Positions 1 to 9,368 are shown, counted from the first letter of the stretch. The stretch is 64,000 nucleotides of DNA from Candidatus Accumulibacter contiguus (GCF_012940005.1 NZ_SPMX01000025.1:52249-116248), one strand, 5' to 3'. Numbers and translations: made by a program. Notes: generated from the sequence alone by a model not told the origin.

Positions 1-855
1 CGTCTGATGCACAAGGACGGCAGCCGTTTCGACGCCCTCATCTACGAAGCTCCGCTGATCGACGCGGATGGCCGGCAGACGGGCTGGATGGGATCGATCA
101 TCGACGTTACCGAGCGCAAGCACGCCGAGGAGCTTGCCCGCCAGCAACAGGAAAAGCTGCAGGTCACCGCACGCCTGGTGACCATGGGTGAGATGGCGTC
201 GACGCTGGCGCACGAGCTGAACCAGCCCCTGGCGGCGATCACCAGCTACAATGCGGGCTGTCTGAACAAGCTCGAGTCCGGCAATTTCACTACCGCACAG
301 CTCAAGGAGGCGCTCGGAAAACTGGCTGTGCAGGCGCAGCGGGCAGGCCACATCATCCGCCGCGTGCACGACTTCGTGCGCAAGAGCGAACCCAAGCTCG
401 CCGCCTGCGATCTCGCCGAAGCAATTGATGACAGCATCGGCTTCATCGAGGGGGCAGCCAAGAGCCGCGGCGTGCGTATCGTCCGCGAGATCCAGGGCAT
501 GCGCCCGGAATTGCTGGCCGATCAGGTGATGATCGAGCAGGTTCTGCTCAACCTGATGCGCAACGGTATCGAGGCAATGGCTGAAACCCCGGCCCATCGA
601 CGGCGCCTGACGATCAAGCTTGGCCAGCTGGAAAATCATATGGAAATCCGGGTTATCGATCGTGGCCCCGGCATCCCGCCGGAGATGGAAGAAAAACTGT
701 TTACTCCCCTGTTCTCGACCAAGGCGGACGGCATGGGCATGGGACTGAACATCTGTCGTTCGATCATCGAGTTTCACCACGGCCGCCTCTGGGTCGAGAG
801 CAATCCCGAGGGCGGCTCGATTTTTGTGATGACGCTTCCGATTGGCCGGCAATGA
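1..855 (+). CDS. Sensor histidine kinase, C-terminal part (DctS/FixL type), 5' end outside window
   Basis: The reading frame is open from the first base, so the N-terminus (sensor part) lies outside the window. Visible are the end of a PAS/PAC module (residues about 1-35, ending in DVTERKHAEE), a dimerisation/phosphoacceptor helix with the motif LAHELNQPLAAI (His codon near position 211), and an HATPase domain with N box (NLMRNGIEAM), G1 (DRGPGIP), F (FTPLFSTK) and G2 (GMGMGL) motifs. It would autophosphorylate and pass phosphate to the regulator encoded immediately downstream, whose ATG overlaps this stop codon (ATGA). The HELNQP signature and the FixJ-type partner resemble DctS/DctR or FixL/FixJ pairs; the ligand cannot be read from this fragment. 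Confidence 0.93.
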   Translation, partial: RLMHKDGSRFDALIYEAPLIDADGRQTGWMGSIIDVTERKHAEELARQQQEKLQVTARLVTMGEMASTLAHELNQPLAAITSYNAGCLNKLESGNFTTAQLKEALGKLAVQAQRAGHIIRRVHDFVRKSEPKLAACDLAEAIDDSIGFIEGAAKSRGVRIVREIQGMRPELLADQVMIEQVLLNLMRNGIEAMAETPAHRRRLTIKLGQLENHMEIRVIDRGPGIPPEMEEKLFTPLFSTKADGMGMGLNICRSIIEFHHGRLWVESNPEGGSIFVMTLPIGRQ

Positions 856-1451
856 GCTCGCACGCCTATCTCGTCGACGACGACGAAGCCATCCGTGACT
901 CCCTCGGTTGGCTGCTCGAGTCACGCGGCGTCGCCTGCCTGAGCTATCCATCGGCCGAAGACTTCCTGGAGATTTGGCAGCCTTCGCTTGCCGGTTGCCT
1001 GCTGCTCGACATCCGTATGGAGGGGATGAGCGGTCCGGAACTGTTTGACCTGTTGAACGAGCGCGGCAACCGCCTGCCGGTGATCTTCCTGACCGGTCAC
1101 GGAGATGTGCCGATGGCCGTCTCGGCGCTCAAGAAAGGCGCTTTCGATTTTGTCGAAAAGCCCTGCAACGACAACGAACTGGTCAATCGCGTCATCGAAG
1201 CCCTGCAGCTCGACAAGAACCAGCGCGCCGCGGCATCGGGTGCCGATTCGGTCAACACCCTCTGCAGCCGCCTGACGACACGCGAGCGACAGGTCATGGA
1301 AAGGATTCTCGCCGGCAAGCTCAACAAGGTGATTGCCGACGAACTGCAGATCAGCATGCGTACCGTTGAAGTACACCGTGCCAATCTCTTCGAAAAAATG
1401 GGCGTCAGGACTGCTGTCGAACTGGCACAACTCCTGGCCGGAAAGCGTTGA
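852..1451 (+). CDS. FixJ/DctR-type response regulator (REC + LuxR-type HTH)
   Basis: A 199-residue two-domain regulator. The receiver domain (about 1-120) has the acidic pair at D10/D11, a phosphoacceptor Asp in LLLDIRMEGMSG (D53), the TGHGD switch region and the conserved Lys in FVEKP (K103). Residues about 140-199 form a LuxR/FixJ helix-turn-helix (LTTRERQVMERI, then RTVEVHRANLFEKMG). The start overlaps the kinase stop by four bases, so the two are translationally coupled and form one two-component system. By family it is a transcription activator, often of C4-dicarboxylate uptake or respiratory genes; no target is visible here. It ends 24 bases before the convergent tilS. Confidence 0.93.
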   Translation: MSSHAYLVDDDEAIRDSLGWLLESRGVACLSYPSAEDFLEIWQPSLAGCLLLDIRMEGMSGPELFDLLNERGNRLPVIFLTGHGDVPMAVSALKKGAFDFVEKPCNDNELVNRVIEALQLDKNQRAAASGADSVNTLCSRLTTRERQVMERILAGKLNKVIADELQISMRTVEVHRANLFEKMGVRTAVELAQLLAGKR

Positions 1452-1475
1452 CCAGGCTGCGCGGGCACCCTGCGC

Positions 1476-2882
1476 TCAGCGCTGCGAGAACAGATGACCG
1501 GCGGGCGGCGGCACTGCCCTCTGCCAGGCGAGCAGCAGTCCAGGCTCACCCGGAGGACAGGCAAAGGCCGCATCGGCGCCGATCCCGGCCACCCAGACCA
1601 GGCGCTCACCACACCACAGCAGCGGCAGGCGGAGCCGTTCCCAGGGTGGCACGGCGGCCTCCTGCAGCAGTTTCTTGAGGGTTCTCAAGGGTCGCTGCGG
1701 GTCCGGTTGCAGACGTTCACCGCCTTGCCGGGAAGTCAGCCGGAGCGGCGCGCCGGCCAGCCTGTGGCGGTTGATGCCGGCGCCAGTGGTCGGCGTAAAT
1801 GTGACGCGGTCAGCACCCCACGGCAGTTCCTCTTCACCACACCAGGGCACGTCGCCTGCGGGAACGGCTGGACACTGGCGAAGGACATGCAATTCTCCCC
1901 GGTAGGCATGGATTTCTCCATCGGCTGAGCGGATGCAGGTTTCCGAAGCCGTATCGACCGTAGACAACTGGCGTAATGCCTCGTCGAGCCAGCGTGCATC
2001 GGGGCCGCGAAAGCCCGCCGACAGCAACTCGAAGCGCAACAGGTTGCGCGCTCTTGGCGTGCTCAGCGAATTGAAATAGGCAAGATCAATGCGCCCTGAT
2101 GGCATTGCTGCGGCCGCCCGATCGGCCTGCGCCAGTTCTTCGAGCAGCAGTGCGGCTTCGGCGAAATGGTGCCCGGCACGTGCCAGCGCATTGGCAGCAC
2201 CGGGAAACTGCCCCTCGATGCGCGGCATCAGCTCGTGCCGCAAGTAGTTCCGGCGGTAGCGCAAATCGCTGTTGCTCTCGTCTTCCACCCAGGTCAGCGA
2301 GTGCTCTTGTGCGTAAAGCGCGATCACCGCAGACGGCACCTCGAGCAACGGACGAATCAGACGCGGACCGTCGCGCTGATGCCGTTCCGCAGGCATCCCG
2401 GCAGCTCCGCTGACGCCGGCACCGCGCAACATCCGGAACAGTACCGTCTCGACCTGATCGTCGCGATGATGTGCCAGCGCCAGCCAGTCTGCAGAACAGT
2501 TCGCAAACACCGCATGGCGCAGGCGCCGTGCCGCGGCTTCCAGCCCCTCGACGCCAGCGCGCGGCACCTCGATGCGAACGATTTCGAGAGGAACGCCGCA
2601 ACGCGCGCAGAAGTCGGTACAGAATCCAGCCCAGGCGTCGGCGTTGGTACTCAGACCATGATGGACATGCACTGCCGACAGCTCGAAAGCCGGGTTCGAC
2701 GAGCGCAGCTCAGCAAGCGCGTGCAGCAGGACCAGCGAGTCGCGACCACCGGAAAGAGCGACACACAGGCGGGCAGCGGGCACCACGCGCACTGCGAGGA
2801 ATGCCGAGAGCGTCTGCTGGATCTGCCGGACTGCTGCCGACGCGGAATACTCAGCGCAGTGCCGGCGCTTTGACCCGACCAT
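1476..2882 (-). CDS. tilS: tRNA(Ile)-lysidine synthase TilS
   Basis: TilS uses ATP and lysine to convert C34 of the CAU-anticodon tRNA-Ile to lysidine, which switches codon reading from AUG to AUA. The protein has the PP-loop ATP-pyrophosphatase motif SGGRDS at about residues 44-49, the AVHVHHGLS strand, and [20 protein letters not shown], all diagnostic of the family; 468 residues is a normal length including the C-terminal substrate-binding domains. The ATG at 2882 lies inside the end of accA (32-base overlap); no other in-frame start precedes the PP-loop closely, so it is kept. Essential housekeeping gene, probably co-transcribed with accA. Confidence 0.95.
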   Translation of the reverse strand: MVGSKRRHCAEYSASAAVRQIQQTLSAFLAVRVVPAARLCVALSGGRDSLVLLHALAELRSSNPAFELSAVHVHHGLSTNADAWAGFCTDFCARCGVPLEIVRIEVPRAGVEGLEAAARRLRHAVFANCSADWLALAHHRDDQVETVLFRMLRGAGVSGAAGMPAERHQRDGPRLIRPLLEVPSAVIALYAQEHSLTWVEDESNSDLRYRRNYLRHELMPRIEGQFPGAANALARAGHHFAEAALLLEELAQADRAAAAMPSGRIDLAYFNSLSTPRARNLLRFELLSAGFRGPDARWLDEALRQLSTVDTASETCIRSADGEIHAYRGELHVLRQCPAVPAGDVPWCGEEELPWGADRVTFTPTTGAGINRHRLAGAPLRLTSRQGGERLQPDPQRPLRTLKKLLQEAAVPPWERLRLPLLWCGERLVWVAGIGADAAFACPPGEPGLLLAWQRAVPPPAGHLFSQR

Positions 2883-3819
2883 AGGCCATCAGGCGGTCCA
2901 GGCGTGCCTTGAGCAGATCGGCAGCGGGTAGTGCAGCCAGTTTCTGCAGCGCTTCCTGCAGCGCCTGCTTGAGGTTCTGCGCCATCGCCTGATGATCCCG
3001 ATGGGCGCCACCGGTCGGTTCATTGACGATGCGGTCGATCAAACCCAGTGATTGCAGGCGGGGCGCGGTGATGCCCATGATTTCGGCAGCTTCGCTCGCT
3101 TTTTCGGCACTCTTCCAGAGAATCGAGGCACAGCCTTCGGGGGAAATCACCGCATAGGTCGAGTACTGCAGCATCTGCACCAGGTCGCCGACGCCGATCG
3201 CCAGCGCCCCTCCCGATCCCCCCTCACCAATGATGGTAACGATGATCGGCACCTGCAATTCCGCCATCACATAGAGATTGCGCCCAATCGCCTCGGACTG
3301 GCCACGCTCTTCGGCGTCGATGCCGGGATAAGCGCCCGGGGTGTCGATGAAGGTCAGCACCGGAATGCCGAACTTCTCGGCCAAGTGCATCAGGCGCATC
3401 GCCTTCCGGTAACCCTCCGGGCGCGGCATGCCGAAATTGCGGAAGATCTTCTCCCTGGTGTCGCGCCCCTTCTGGTGGCCGATCACCATCACCGGATCGC
3501 CGTTCAGGCGCGCCAGGCCACCGACAATCGCGTGATCGTCGGCAAAAGCCCGGTCGCCGTGCAGTTCCTCGAAGTCGGTGAAAATCAGACGCAGGTAATC
3601 GAGCGTGGAAGGTCGTTGTGGATGTCGTGCCACCTGGCAGATCTGCCAGGCCGAGAGCCTTGCATAGATCTCACGGGTTAGGGTCTGGCCTTTCTGCTCG
3701 AGACGCGTGATGGCGTCGGAAATATCGACGGCAGAAACATCCTGCGCAGAACGCAGCATTTCAATCTTGCCTTCGATCTCGGCGACCGGTTGTTCAAAGT
3801 CGAGAAAACTGGTTTTCAT
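2851..3819 (-). CDS. accA: Acetyl-CoA carboxylase carboxyltransferase subunit alpha
   Basis: AccA with AccD transfers the carboxyl group from carboxybiotin to acetyl-CoA, giving malonyl-CoA for fatty acid synthesis in the cytoplasm. The 322-residue protein starts [16 protein letters not shown], the standard AccA N-terminus, and contains the [11 protein letters not shown] segment, the [12 protein letters not shown] helix, and the oxyanion/CoA-binding [15 protein letters not shown] loop. A TTG directly upstream of the ATG at 3819 could extend it by one residue, but the ATG matches the family. accA followed by tilS is a common betaproteobacterial arrangement. Confidence 0.97.
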   Translation of the reverse strand: MKTSFLDFEQPVAEIEGKIEMLRSAQDVSAVDISDAITRLEQKGQTLTREIYARLSAWQICQVARHPQRPSTLDYLRLIFTDFEELHGDRAFADDHAIVGGLARLNGDPVMVIGHQKGRDTREKIFRNFGMPRPEGYRKAMRLMHLAEKFGIPVLTFIDTPGAYPGIDAEERGQSEAIGRNLYVMAELQVPIIVTIIGEGGSGGALAIGVGDLVQMLQYSTYAVISPEGCASILWKSAEKASEAAEIMGITAPRLQSLGLIDRIVNEPTGGAHRDHQAMAQNLKQALQEALQKLAALPAADLLKARLDRLMAYGRVKAPALR

Positions 3820-3908
3820 CAAGGGCAGTCTGCAAGCGTACGGATCTGAAAGCGCCCTATTCTAACCTGAAAGGCCTGCCGCTCGCCTGCCCAGCGCGCC
3901 AGCTCGGT

Positions 3909-4526
3909 TCAGTATTCAACGGGGACCGGATCGAGGCTGCGCCAGAGATACCAGGTCGCCACCGAACGCCACGGCCGCCAGCGCTCGCCATGCTCGGCAA
4001 GCAGACGCCGCCCCGGACGCTCTCCGGCATAATAGTGAATGGCCACGGCTTTCTGCAGGCCGAGGTCGTCGAGGGGGAAAACATCGGGACGCAACTGATT
4101 GAAGATCAGGAACATCTCGGCAGTCCACACACCGATGCCGCGCACCGCGGTCAACTCGGCAGTGATCTCGGCGTCACTCATCGTCGACCAGCGATTGGTG
4201 TGAATCTGCCCGCTGACGAAATGCCGAGCCAGATCCACCACATACTCGACTTTACGCACCGACAGCCCGCAGCCACGCAGCGTCTCGGCTTCCATCGCGA
4301 GCAGCGCGACCGGAGTCACCGCCGGCAGGGCTGCCAGGAAGCGCGCCCAGACACTGTCGGCGGCTTTCACGGAAATCTGTTGTCCGATGATCGACCGCAG
4401 CAGGGTCACGAAGGGGTCGCCACGCGAAACCAGCGTCTTACCGGCAAAACGCTTCACGAGAGCGGACAGCACCGGGTCAAGCTGCGCGAGATCGGCAGAA
4501 GCCTGCTGCCAGTAGCTGGGAGTCAT
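3909..4526 (-). CDS. DNA-3-methyladenine glycosylase, AlkA/HhH-GPD type
   Basis: A 205-residue base-excision repair glycosylase that would remove alkylated purines. The helix-hairpin-helix motif reads RGIGVWTAEMF and is followed by the catalytic-Asp region FPLDDLGLQKA, both typical of the HhH-GPD superfamily; SIIGQQISVKAA is the characteristic N-terminal helix of the AlkA-like subgroup. The frame is open further upstream to 4625, but that extension is made of a dispersed intergenic repeat (core 4598-4619) and has no similarity to glycosylases. The ATG at 4526, giving MTPSYWQQ, is therefore the likely start. The short form lacks the N-terminal domain of E. coli AlkA. No cysteine iron-sulfur motif is present, so it is not an EndoIII type. 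Confidence 0.9.
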   Translation of the reverse strand: MTPSYWQQASADLAQLDPVLSALVKRFAGKTLVSRGDPFVTLLRSIIGQQISVKAADSVWARFLAALPAVTPVALLAMEAETLRGCGLSVRKVEYVVDLARHFVSGQIHTNRWSTMSDAEITAELTAVRGIGVWTAEMFLIFNQLRPDVFPLDDLGLQKAVAIHYYAGERPGRRLLAEHGERWRPWRSVATWYLWRSLDPVPVEY

Positions 4527-4573
4527 GACCGTTTCCCCTCTCCCCAAGCCTCCTCCCGCGGGTAGAGAGGGGA

Positions 4574-4619
4574 GCCCATCGACAAGGCTCAGGGTAAATT
4601 CGTGAGTCGCTGATGCGAC
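4574..4619 (-). repeat. Dispersed composite repeat, copy 1
   Basis: Read on the minus strand this contains TCGCATCAGCGACTCACGAA, then CCCTGAGCCTTGTCGATGGGC, and, towards lower coordinates, a C/G-rich arm pair (CCCCTCTC ... GAGAGGGG). The same order of blocks is seen on the plus strand at 16035-16080, and the first block at 11691 and 21530. Intergenic, just upstream of the glycosylase gene; it creates a spurious N-terminal extension of that gene. Confidence 0.75.
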
Positions 4620-4658
4620 TTCCACATTAAACGTGGAGTGCCGCTGAGCGGGTCTGGG

Positions 4659-5168
4659 TCAGGCTCTTTTCCGGTCTTTTTCGCGGGCTCTTTCTTTGGC
4701 CTTGCGACGGTTCGCATCGACCTCGGGCGGGCGATAGACGAGAACCGGGACGCTGGAGTGGGTCAGTACCCGGTAGGTTTCACTGCCGAGCAGTAGCGAG
4801 GACAGACCACCGCGGCCATGTTTGGACATGAAGATGAGATCGCAGTTGTGGTCCTCGGCGGCGTTCACGATCGCCTCCCACGGGCTCTCACTCACCACCG
4901 CGAGCGCCGTGCACGCGACCCCGGCATCCTTGCACAGTTTCTTGATGAAACCGAGGTACTCCTTGGCTTTCCCTTCGCAACCCGAAACCATCTGCGCGAG
5001 CACGGCAGGCTCCACCATATTGCCATAACTCTCCGATTCCTGCTCGGTCGGCTTTGCGTACAGGGCGGTGATGGTGGCATTGGCTGCCTTGGCAAAGTCA
5101 ACCGCGCGTTGTGCGGTATCTCGGGATAGTTGGCTGCCATCGGTCGGCAGCAAGATATGCTGAAACAT
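4659..5168 (-). CDS. Universal stress protein, UspA family
   Basis: A 169-residue single-domain Usp protein. It begins MFQHILLPTDGSQLS, with the conserved early Asp of the Usp fold, and has the ATP-binding signature GRGGLSSLLLGSETYRVL followed by VPVLVYRPP. A basic tail (RRKAKERAREKDRKRA) follows the domain and is unusual. The start at 5168 is preferred over an ATG nine codons upstream because it is preceded by GGGAGA at good spacing and matches the family start. ATP-binding Usp proteins act in stress survival and energy-limited states; the neighbour is a SulP anion transporter in the same orientation, 192 bases upstream. Confidence 0.92.
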   Translation of the reverse strand: MFQHILLPTDGSQLSRDTAQRAVDFAKAANATITALYAKPTEQESESYGNMVEPAVLAQMVSGCEGKAKEYLGFIKKLCKDAGVACTALAVVSESPWEAIVNAAEDHNCDLIFMSKHGRGGLSSLLLGSETYRVLTHSSVPVLVYRPPEVDANRRKAKERAREKDRKRA

Positions 5169-5360
5169 CCTCGTTCTCCCTCGGGTTAGCGCCATTCAGT
5201 AGCCATCGACGCGCGTGATGATAGCCCAATTCCACCCAACAACTACAAATCCGTCTGAAAAAAGTAGTCCGCAGCGAATGCGCCGAGCCGGCACTTCGCG
5301 AGGAATATGGCGGAGTCCGGCCTACAGGCTGCCTGCTGCATGTGGGCTGGCCCTACTACC

Positions 5361-7577
5361 CTATTCCTGCATGGCCATGAGCTCCTTGTCGGCGTAGCGC
5401 AGGCGCAAGGCCAAGACCTTGGCAAGCTCCTCGACCAGGGTGCACGCCAGGCGTTTGTGCTCTTCCCGGAGTACTTCGAACTGCTCGCGCTGCAGCACGA
5501 AGAGTTCGGTGTCTTCGAGCGCCGTCGCATCGTTGAGGCGGGTCATCTGCGACAGAAATGCCATGCCGCCGAAGAAGTCGCCGCGCCCGTAGGTCAGCGA
5601 GTGGTGGCCGCCCTCTTCGACCGGGCTCGGCAGAGTGATGCGGACCGCGCCCTTGCGAATCAGGTAGAGCTCGTTGCCGGGATCGCCAAAAGAGTAGACC
5701 TTCTCGTCCTTGACCAGCGAGCGTCGTTGCAAGGCCGCTTCCAGGTCGATCAGTGTCTCCTCCTTGTGATCCTTGAAAAGTTCGAGATCCTTCAGTTCCA
5801 GTGCCGTGATCTCGGCCGTCGGTGCCATACCCTGGCCCTGGTCCAGGATCTGGTCTTCAACCCACTCGACGGCATCATCGAGTTGACCGAAGACCTTGAC
5901 ATGGTCGGTCATGCTGGTCAGTTCCATCTGGTCGAAGAACTCGGCAATATTCCGGCCATTTGGCAGGGTATGCGAGAGGCTGCTGAAGATCAGGAAAGCA
6001 TCGCGTTCGATCAGCGAATCGCGGATCTGGCTCAGCAGATGCACTGCCGTGACATCGACCGACTGCACGCGGCGCATATCGAGAACGATGTACTTGCGTT
6101 TGCCGAGTTCCGGTTCCAGTGCCGTGTACAACTGATCCTTGGTCCCGAAAAAGAGGCCGCCCTGCAGCTCGAGAATGACCGACTGGTAACCCTCCTTCTC
6201 GAGGATGGCCATGTCCTTGCGCAGGCGGACACGCTTCGAAAAACGGCTGCCACCGTCCATTTTGCGACGGATCACCGTGCTGCTCAGTTGTTCGCGAATG
6301 AACAGGAACATCGCCAGCGCGACACCGACGCCGGAGGCTGCGATCAGGCTGTAACCGACCGCCACGGCGACCACCACCACGATGACGATGAAATCCATCA
6401 GGGTCCACGGCGACTCGAGCAGATGCAGGCTGTGCCGGTCGATCATGCGGATGCCGACGACGATCAGGATGCCGGCCAGCGCGCCGACCGGAATCCAGGC
6501 GATGAATGCTCCCAGAGCCAGAAAAGCGATCAGCGACAGCACGCCTTCGACGACCCCGGAGACGCGGGTCTGGCCACCACTCGCCAGATTGACCAGCGTC
6601 GCCCCCATCTGGCCGGCGCCTGGCATGCCACCGGCACATGCGGAAGCGACATTGCCGAGGCCCTGCGCGATCAGCTCGCGGTTGGAATCGTGGCGACTGC
6701 GGGTCAGGGCATCGAGAACGACGGCGGTCTTCAGCGTGTCGATCGACAGCAGAACGGCGAGCGTGAAGGCCGTTCCGAGCAGACTGCCGATCTGGCTCAG
6801 CTTCAGTTCGCCGATTTCCTGCCAGCGACCGGTGATCGCCTCGAACATGCTGGACGCCGTTCCCCCAAGCGGACCGATGATCAGCTTGTTATCGGCAATG
6901 ACCCACAGCGACTCATCGACCGTGGCGAGTCCGAAATAGCTCAGCACCCCGGCCAGCAGGCCGAGAATGGCCGCCGGCACAACGCGCGTGAGCATCGGTG
7001 CGGTGATCATCACGCCGGCCGTGACGGCACCGATGAGCGCGCTCTGCCACTGCCACAGTTCCGGTGAGATCAGTGCCCGCCACCACGCCGTACCGCCGGG
7101 AACACCCAGGAATTTCGGGATCTGACTGCCGATGATGATCAGGCCGACACCGGTCAGATAGCCGCTGACCACCGGAAACGGAATGTATTTGATCAGGCTG
7201 CCGATCCCCATGAAACCCAGGAGGATCTGCACCAGCCCGGACACCAGGCCAAGGGCCGTCAACATCAGCACGATCGACGGCGCGGCTACCCCGTGCTGCA
7301 CGAGTTCAATCGCAAAGGCCGAGAGAACCGCTGCGGCCGGCGCGCAGGGAGCGGTAATCAGACGATTGGTACCGCCCAGCGCCGGGGCCACGAGTCCGAG
7401 AGCGGTGGCACCGAGAATCCCGGCCAGAGCGCCCAGGCCGGCATACGACGGCCCGATGGCCGCATAGATGGTCACGCCAAAAGCGATCGCCGACGGCAGG
7501 GCGACCAGCATTGCCGCAAGACCGCCCCAGAAATCGCCGACCAGCTTGTCGTTCTTGAACTTGATTGCCAGTTCCAT
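5361..7577 (-). CDS. SulP-family anion transporter with STAS and C-terminal cNMP-binding-like domain
   Basis: A 738-residue inner-membrane protein. Residues about 20-400 are the SulP transport domain, starting GGLAAMLVALPSAIAFGV, with many hydrophobic segments. Residues about 430-550 form a STAS domain (RYIV region, DMRRVQSVDVTAVHLLSQI). Residues about 600-735 form a cyclic-nucleotide-binding fold (FGDPGNELYLIRKGAVRI). In that fold the phosphate-binding cassette reads FGGMAFLSQMTRLNDATA: the Glu normally found in FGEMALL is Gly, so cAMP binding may be lost or altered. SulP proteins move sulfate, bicarbonate or other anions; substrate unknown. It lies downstream of two PhoU-like genes with a terminator between, so it is probably a separate transcript within the phosphate island. 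Confidence 0.9.
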   Translation of the reverse strand: MELAIKFKNDKLVGDFWGGLAAMLVALPSAIAFGVTIYAAIGPSYAGLGALAGILGATALGLVAPALGGTNRLITAPCAPAAAVLSAFAIELVQHGVAAPSIVLMLTALGLVSGLVQILLGFMGIGSLIKYIPFPVVSGYLTGVGLIIIGSQIPKFLGVPGGTAWWRALISPELWQWQSALIGAVTAGVMITAPMLTRVVPAAILGLLAGVLSYFGLATVDESLWVIADNKLIIGPLGGTASSMFEAITGRWQEIGELKLSQIGSLLGTAFTLAVLLSIDTLKTAVVLDALTRSRHDSNRELIAQGLGNVASACAGGMPGAGQMGATLVNLASGGQTRVSGVVEGVLSLIAFLALGAFIAWIPVGALAGILIVVGIRMIDRHSLHLLESPWTLMDFIVIVVVVAVAVGYSLIAASGVGVALAMFLFIREQLSSTVIRRKMDGGSRFSKRVRLRKDMAILEKEGYQSVILELQGGLFFGTKDQLYTALEPELGKRKYIVLDMRRVQSVDVTAVHLLSQIRDSLIERDAFLIFSSLSHTLPNGRNIAEFFDQMELTSMTDHVKVFGQLDDAVEWVEDQILDQGQGMAPTAEITALELKDLELFKDHKEETLIDLEAALQRRSLVKDEKVYSFGDPGNELYLIRKGAVRITLPSPVEEGGHHSLTYGRGDFFGGMAFLSQMTRLNDATALEDTELFVLQREQFEVLREEHKRLACTLVEELAKVLALRLRYADKELMAMQE

Positions 7578-7657
7578 CTCAGGCTCCCTTCAATCCCTCA
7601 TGAAAAATGCCGCTGCAGACCAGACGGCCCGCTTGAGCCCAAGCGACGCAAAGCAAT

Positions 7658-7685
7658 GCGGCCCAGGCTACCCAGCCTGGGCCGC
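7658..7685. other. Perfect 11-bp stem-loop in the SulP leader
   Basis: GCGGCCCAGGC pairs perfectly with GCCTGGGCCGC around a six-base loop. It lies about 80 bases upstream of the SulP start. On the minus strand no T-run follows, so it is not an obvious terminator of the upstream genes; it may be a leader structure or part of an intergenic repeat. Confidence 0.55.
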
Positions 7686-7769
7686 GTGCGATGTTAACAC
7701 GATTGGTTCTTTTTTAGCGGAAGGTGAAAAGACCGGCTGCTGGTCGCCGGGCAAGCAGTGAACGCAAAA

Positions 7770-7801
7770 CGGTCTTGCCCGAACACTATCGGGCAAGACC
7801 G
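7770..7801 (-). terminator. Rho-independent terminator of the PhoU-like pair
   Basis: A perfect 13-bp stem (CGGTCTTGCCCGA with TCGGGCAAGACCG, six-base loop) followed on the minus strand by TTTTGCGTT. It sits 31 bases after the stop of the PhoU-like gene at 7832 and before the SulP gene, so it should separate the two transcripts. Confidence 0.8.
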
Positions 7802-7831
7802 GCTGCGCCATTGGAAGCGGATGCAGAAGAC

Positions 7832-8548
7832 TCAGTGCGAATCCCTGCCGGCGGCAGTGGGCAGGCCAGCCATGCGGCGGGCCCGGAGTTCTCTGTCGAT
7901 TCCTTCGGCCTGGTCAGCCACGCGGTCGATCTCTTCCACGAGTTGCGCCAGCGGCAGTTTCACTTCGAGGTCGATGCTGTCGTCGGCAAAGATTTTCTTG
8001 AGAATCTGCATCGAGAGACGGTCTGCCTGGTTTTCATACCAACTGACGCCATGCTCTGCCTCGCCCGAAAACGGCTGTTCCCACCACAGCAGCGATGGGC
8101 GATAGCTCTCGACCAGCGCGTCGACCGCGGCGCAGACCTCGTCACTCAGTTCCTGCAAGTCCGGAACCAGGTACGCAGGAACGCAGCGGCGAGGGCTCGA
8201 AAAACCCGATTCGATGGCAAAACCGGTGATCTGCCGTTTCATGTCCTTGAGCAGCCGGCTCACACCGGTCAGCGGGTCGATCATTTCGGCAACCAGATCC
8301 CCCAATGCCGACTGCGGACGCACGCCGGTCTCGAGTCTCTGTTGCATGTCGTCGAGCGTGCGCAGGTGCTCCGAGATTTTTCCGGCTTGCCGCCAGCATG
8401 ACCCTTCAGACCCACCTTGCAGATAAGCGTCTACCGCTTCCCTGAAGATCGCCGTAGCATCAGCTATGGCATCCAGATAGCTGTCGAGATCGCTTTCGAT
8501 CGACCGCGAAATGGCGGACCTTGGTGCCGCTTGCACTTGAGTTTCCAC
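7832..8548 (-). CDS. PhoU/DUF47-like helical protein (copy A)
   Basis: A 238-residue, largely alpha-helical protein. The C-terminal half (ADRLSMQILKKIF, then KLPLAQLVEEIDRVADQAEG) resembles the helical repeats of PhoU-like DUF47 proteins that accompany phosphate permeases. The frame is open to 8755, but that would overlap the upstream gene. A GTG at 8548 is preceded by AGGAGA at correct spacing and gives VETQVQAAP, so it is taken as start. It follows a second protein of the same kind by about 100 bases and is followed by a strong terminator. Role inferred: accessory or regulator of phosphate/anion transport. Similarity is weak, so the family call is moderate. Confidence 0.65.
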   Translation of the reverse strand: METQVQAAPRSAISRSIESDLDSYLDAIADATAIFREAVDAYLQGGSEGSCWRQAGKISEHLRTLDDMQQRLETGVRPQSALGDLVAEMIDPLTGVSRLLKDMKRQITGFAIESGFSSPRRCVPAYLVPDLQELSDEVCAAVDALVESYRPSLLWWEQPFSGEAEHGVSWYENQADRLSMQILKKIFADDSIDLEVKLPLAQLVEEIDRVADQAEGIDRELRARRMAGLPTAAGRDSH

Positions 8549-8651
8549 AATGATTTCTCCTGCTGGAAGTAAAAAACTGGAGACTGACCCGCCTGGGGCA
8601 AGCTGCCTCTGGCTGCCAGTGCTTCTTGAAATACTGGAAATGGCTTGCATG

Positions 8652-9368
8652 TCAGCTGGCCACGAACTGTTGGGGGAAGAGGGCAAAGCCGCGGCTTCCG
8701 GCAGACAGTTGCCGGGACCAACTTTTGAGAATGACACCGGCACCAGAAAGTTCATGAGCGATTTTGTTCAGATTTTCATGCAGACCGTACGGCCAGCACG
8801 CGTGCGCTGGAGACATCCCCTGCGACGGTGCGAGGAATCGCTCCTCAGTAGCCGGTACTCCCCGCACGAGGGTTTTCCCGCTAGCCAGCGCACTCTGGCT
8901 GACGATGGCGGCGTCGGCATCGTACTCGGCTGCTGGTGAGCCATTTGCCAGCCGGGCATAGCCATTCTGCAGGCTCTCGATCGCTTTCTGGATCACCGCC
9001 AACATCTGGAAAGCGGCGGCATCCGGGGCCGACCACCCCGGATGGCAGTCGCGAGCGGCCCGGATCAGAAGCACTGCGGCCCGATCCAGAGCGTCCATCG
9101 TCGAGTGCATCTCGCCCATCCCGGCTTGCGGGAGCGAATCAACCACTGCCTGATTTCGCCGCTGCAGTTCTTCACGACGCTGCTCCATTTCGAGCAGGCG
9201 CAGCGAATGTGCCGACTCTTTCCCCTGCAGCACCTCGGCAAGCACCCTTGCCAGATTCACCACCATCCTGGCCTGTTGGTCGATCATGACGAAGAAATCC
9301 GGCGCTTCGGCAGCACTCACGAGCGGACGGACTCTACGCACAACTTGTGAAACGGCGATGGGGGTCAT
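8652..9368 (-). CDS. PhoU/DUF47-like helical protein (copy B)
   Basis: A 238-residue helical protein with the pattern PDFFVMIDQQARMVVNLARV near the N-terminus, which matches the 'FF..L..QA......A..L' helix of DUF47/PhoU-like proteins, followed by an amphipathic helix rich in Glu/Arg (LLEMEQRREELQRRN). The ATG at 9368 has AGGTG six bases upstream; a GTG at 9377 is an alternative. It is first in a two-gene unit with the PhoU-like gene at 7832. Its C-terminal third (about 160-238) is less regular. The two are diverged from the clear DUF47 proteins at 11844 and 13851. Function inferred from fold and context only. Confidence 0.6.
   Translation of the reverse strand: MTPIAVSQVVRRVRPLVSAAEAPDFFVMIDQQARMVVNLARVLAEVLQGKESAHSLRLLEMEQRREELQRRNQAVVDSLPQAGMGEMHSTMDALDRAAVLLIRAARDCHPGWSAPDAAAFQMLAVIQKAIESLQNGYARLANGSPAAEYDADAAIVSQSALASGKTLVRGVPATEERFLAPSQGMSPAHACWPYGLHENLNKIAHELSGAGVILKSWSRQLSAGSRGFALFPQQFVAS

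Noticed and set aside
5307..7067. Long plus-strand open frame (586 codons) opposite the SulP gene
   Set aside because: Antisense shadow of a high-GC gene; composition rich in Arg/Gln/Asp/His and no family features.
7645..7654. GACGCAAAGC on the plus strand, the hallmark of a GEMM riboswitch
   Set aside because: The other conserved parts (GGCAAAC, tetraloop, closing GGGTTGCC) are missing and no plus-strand gene follows.
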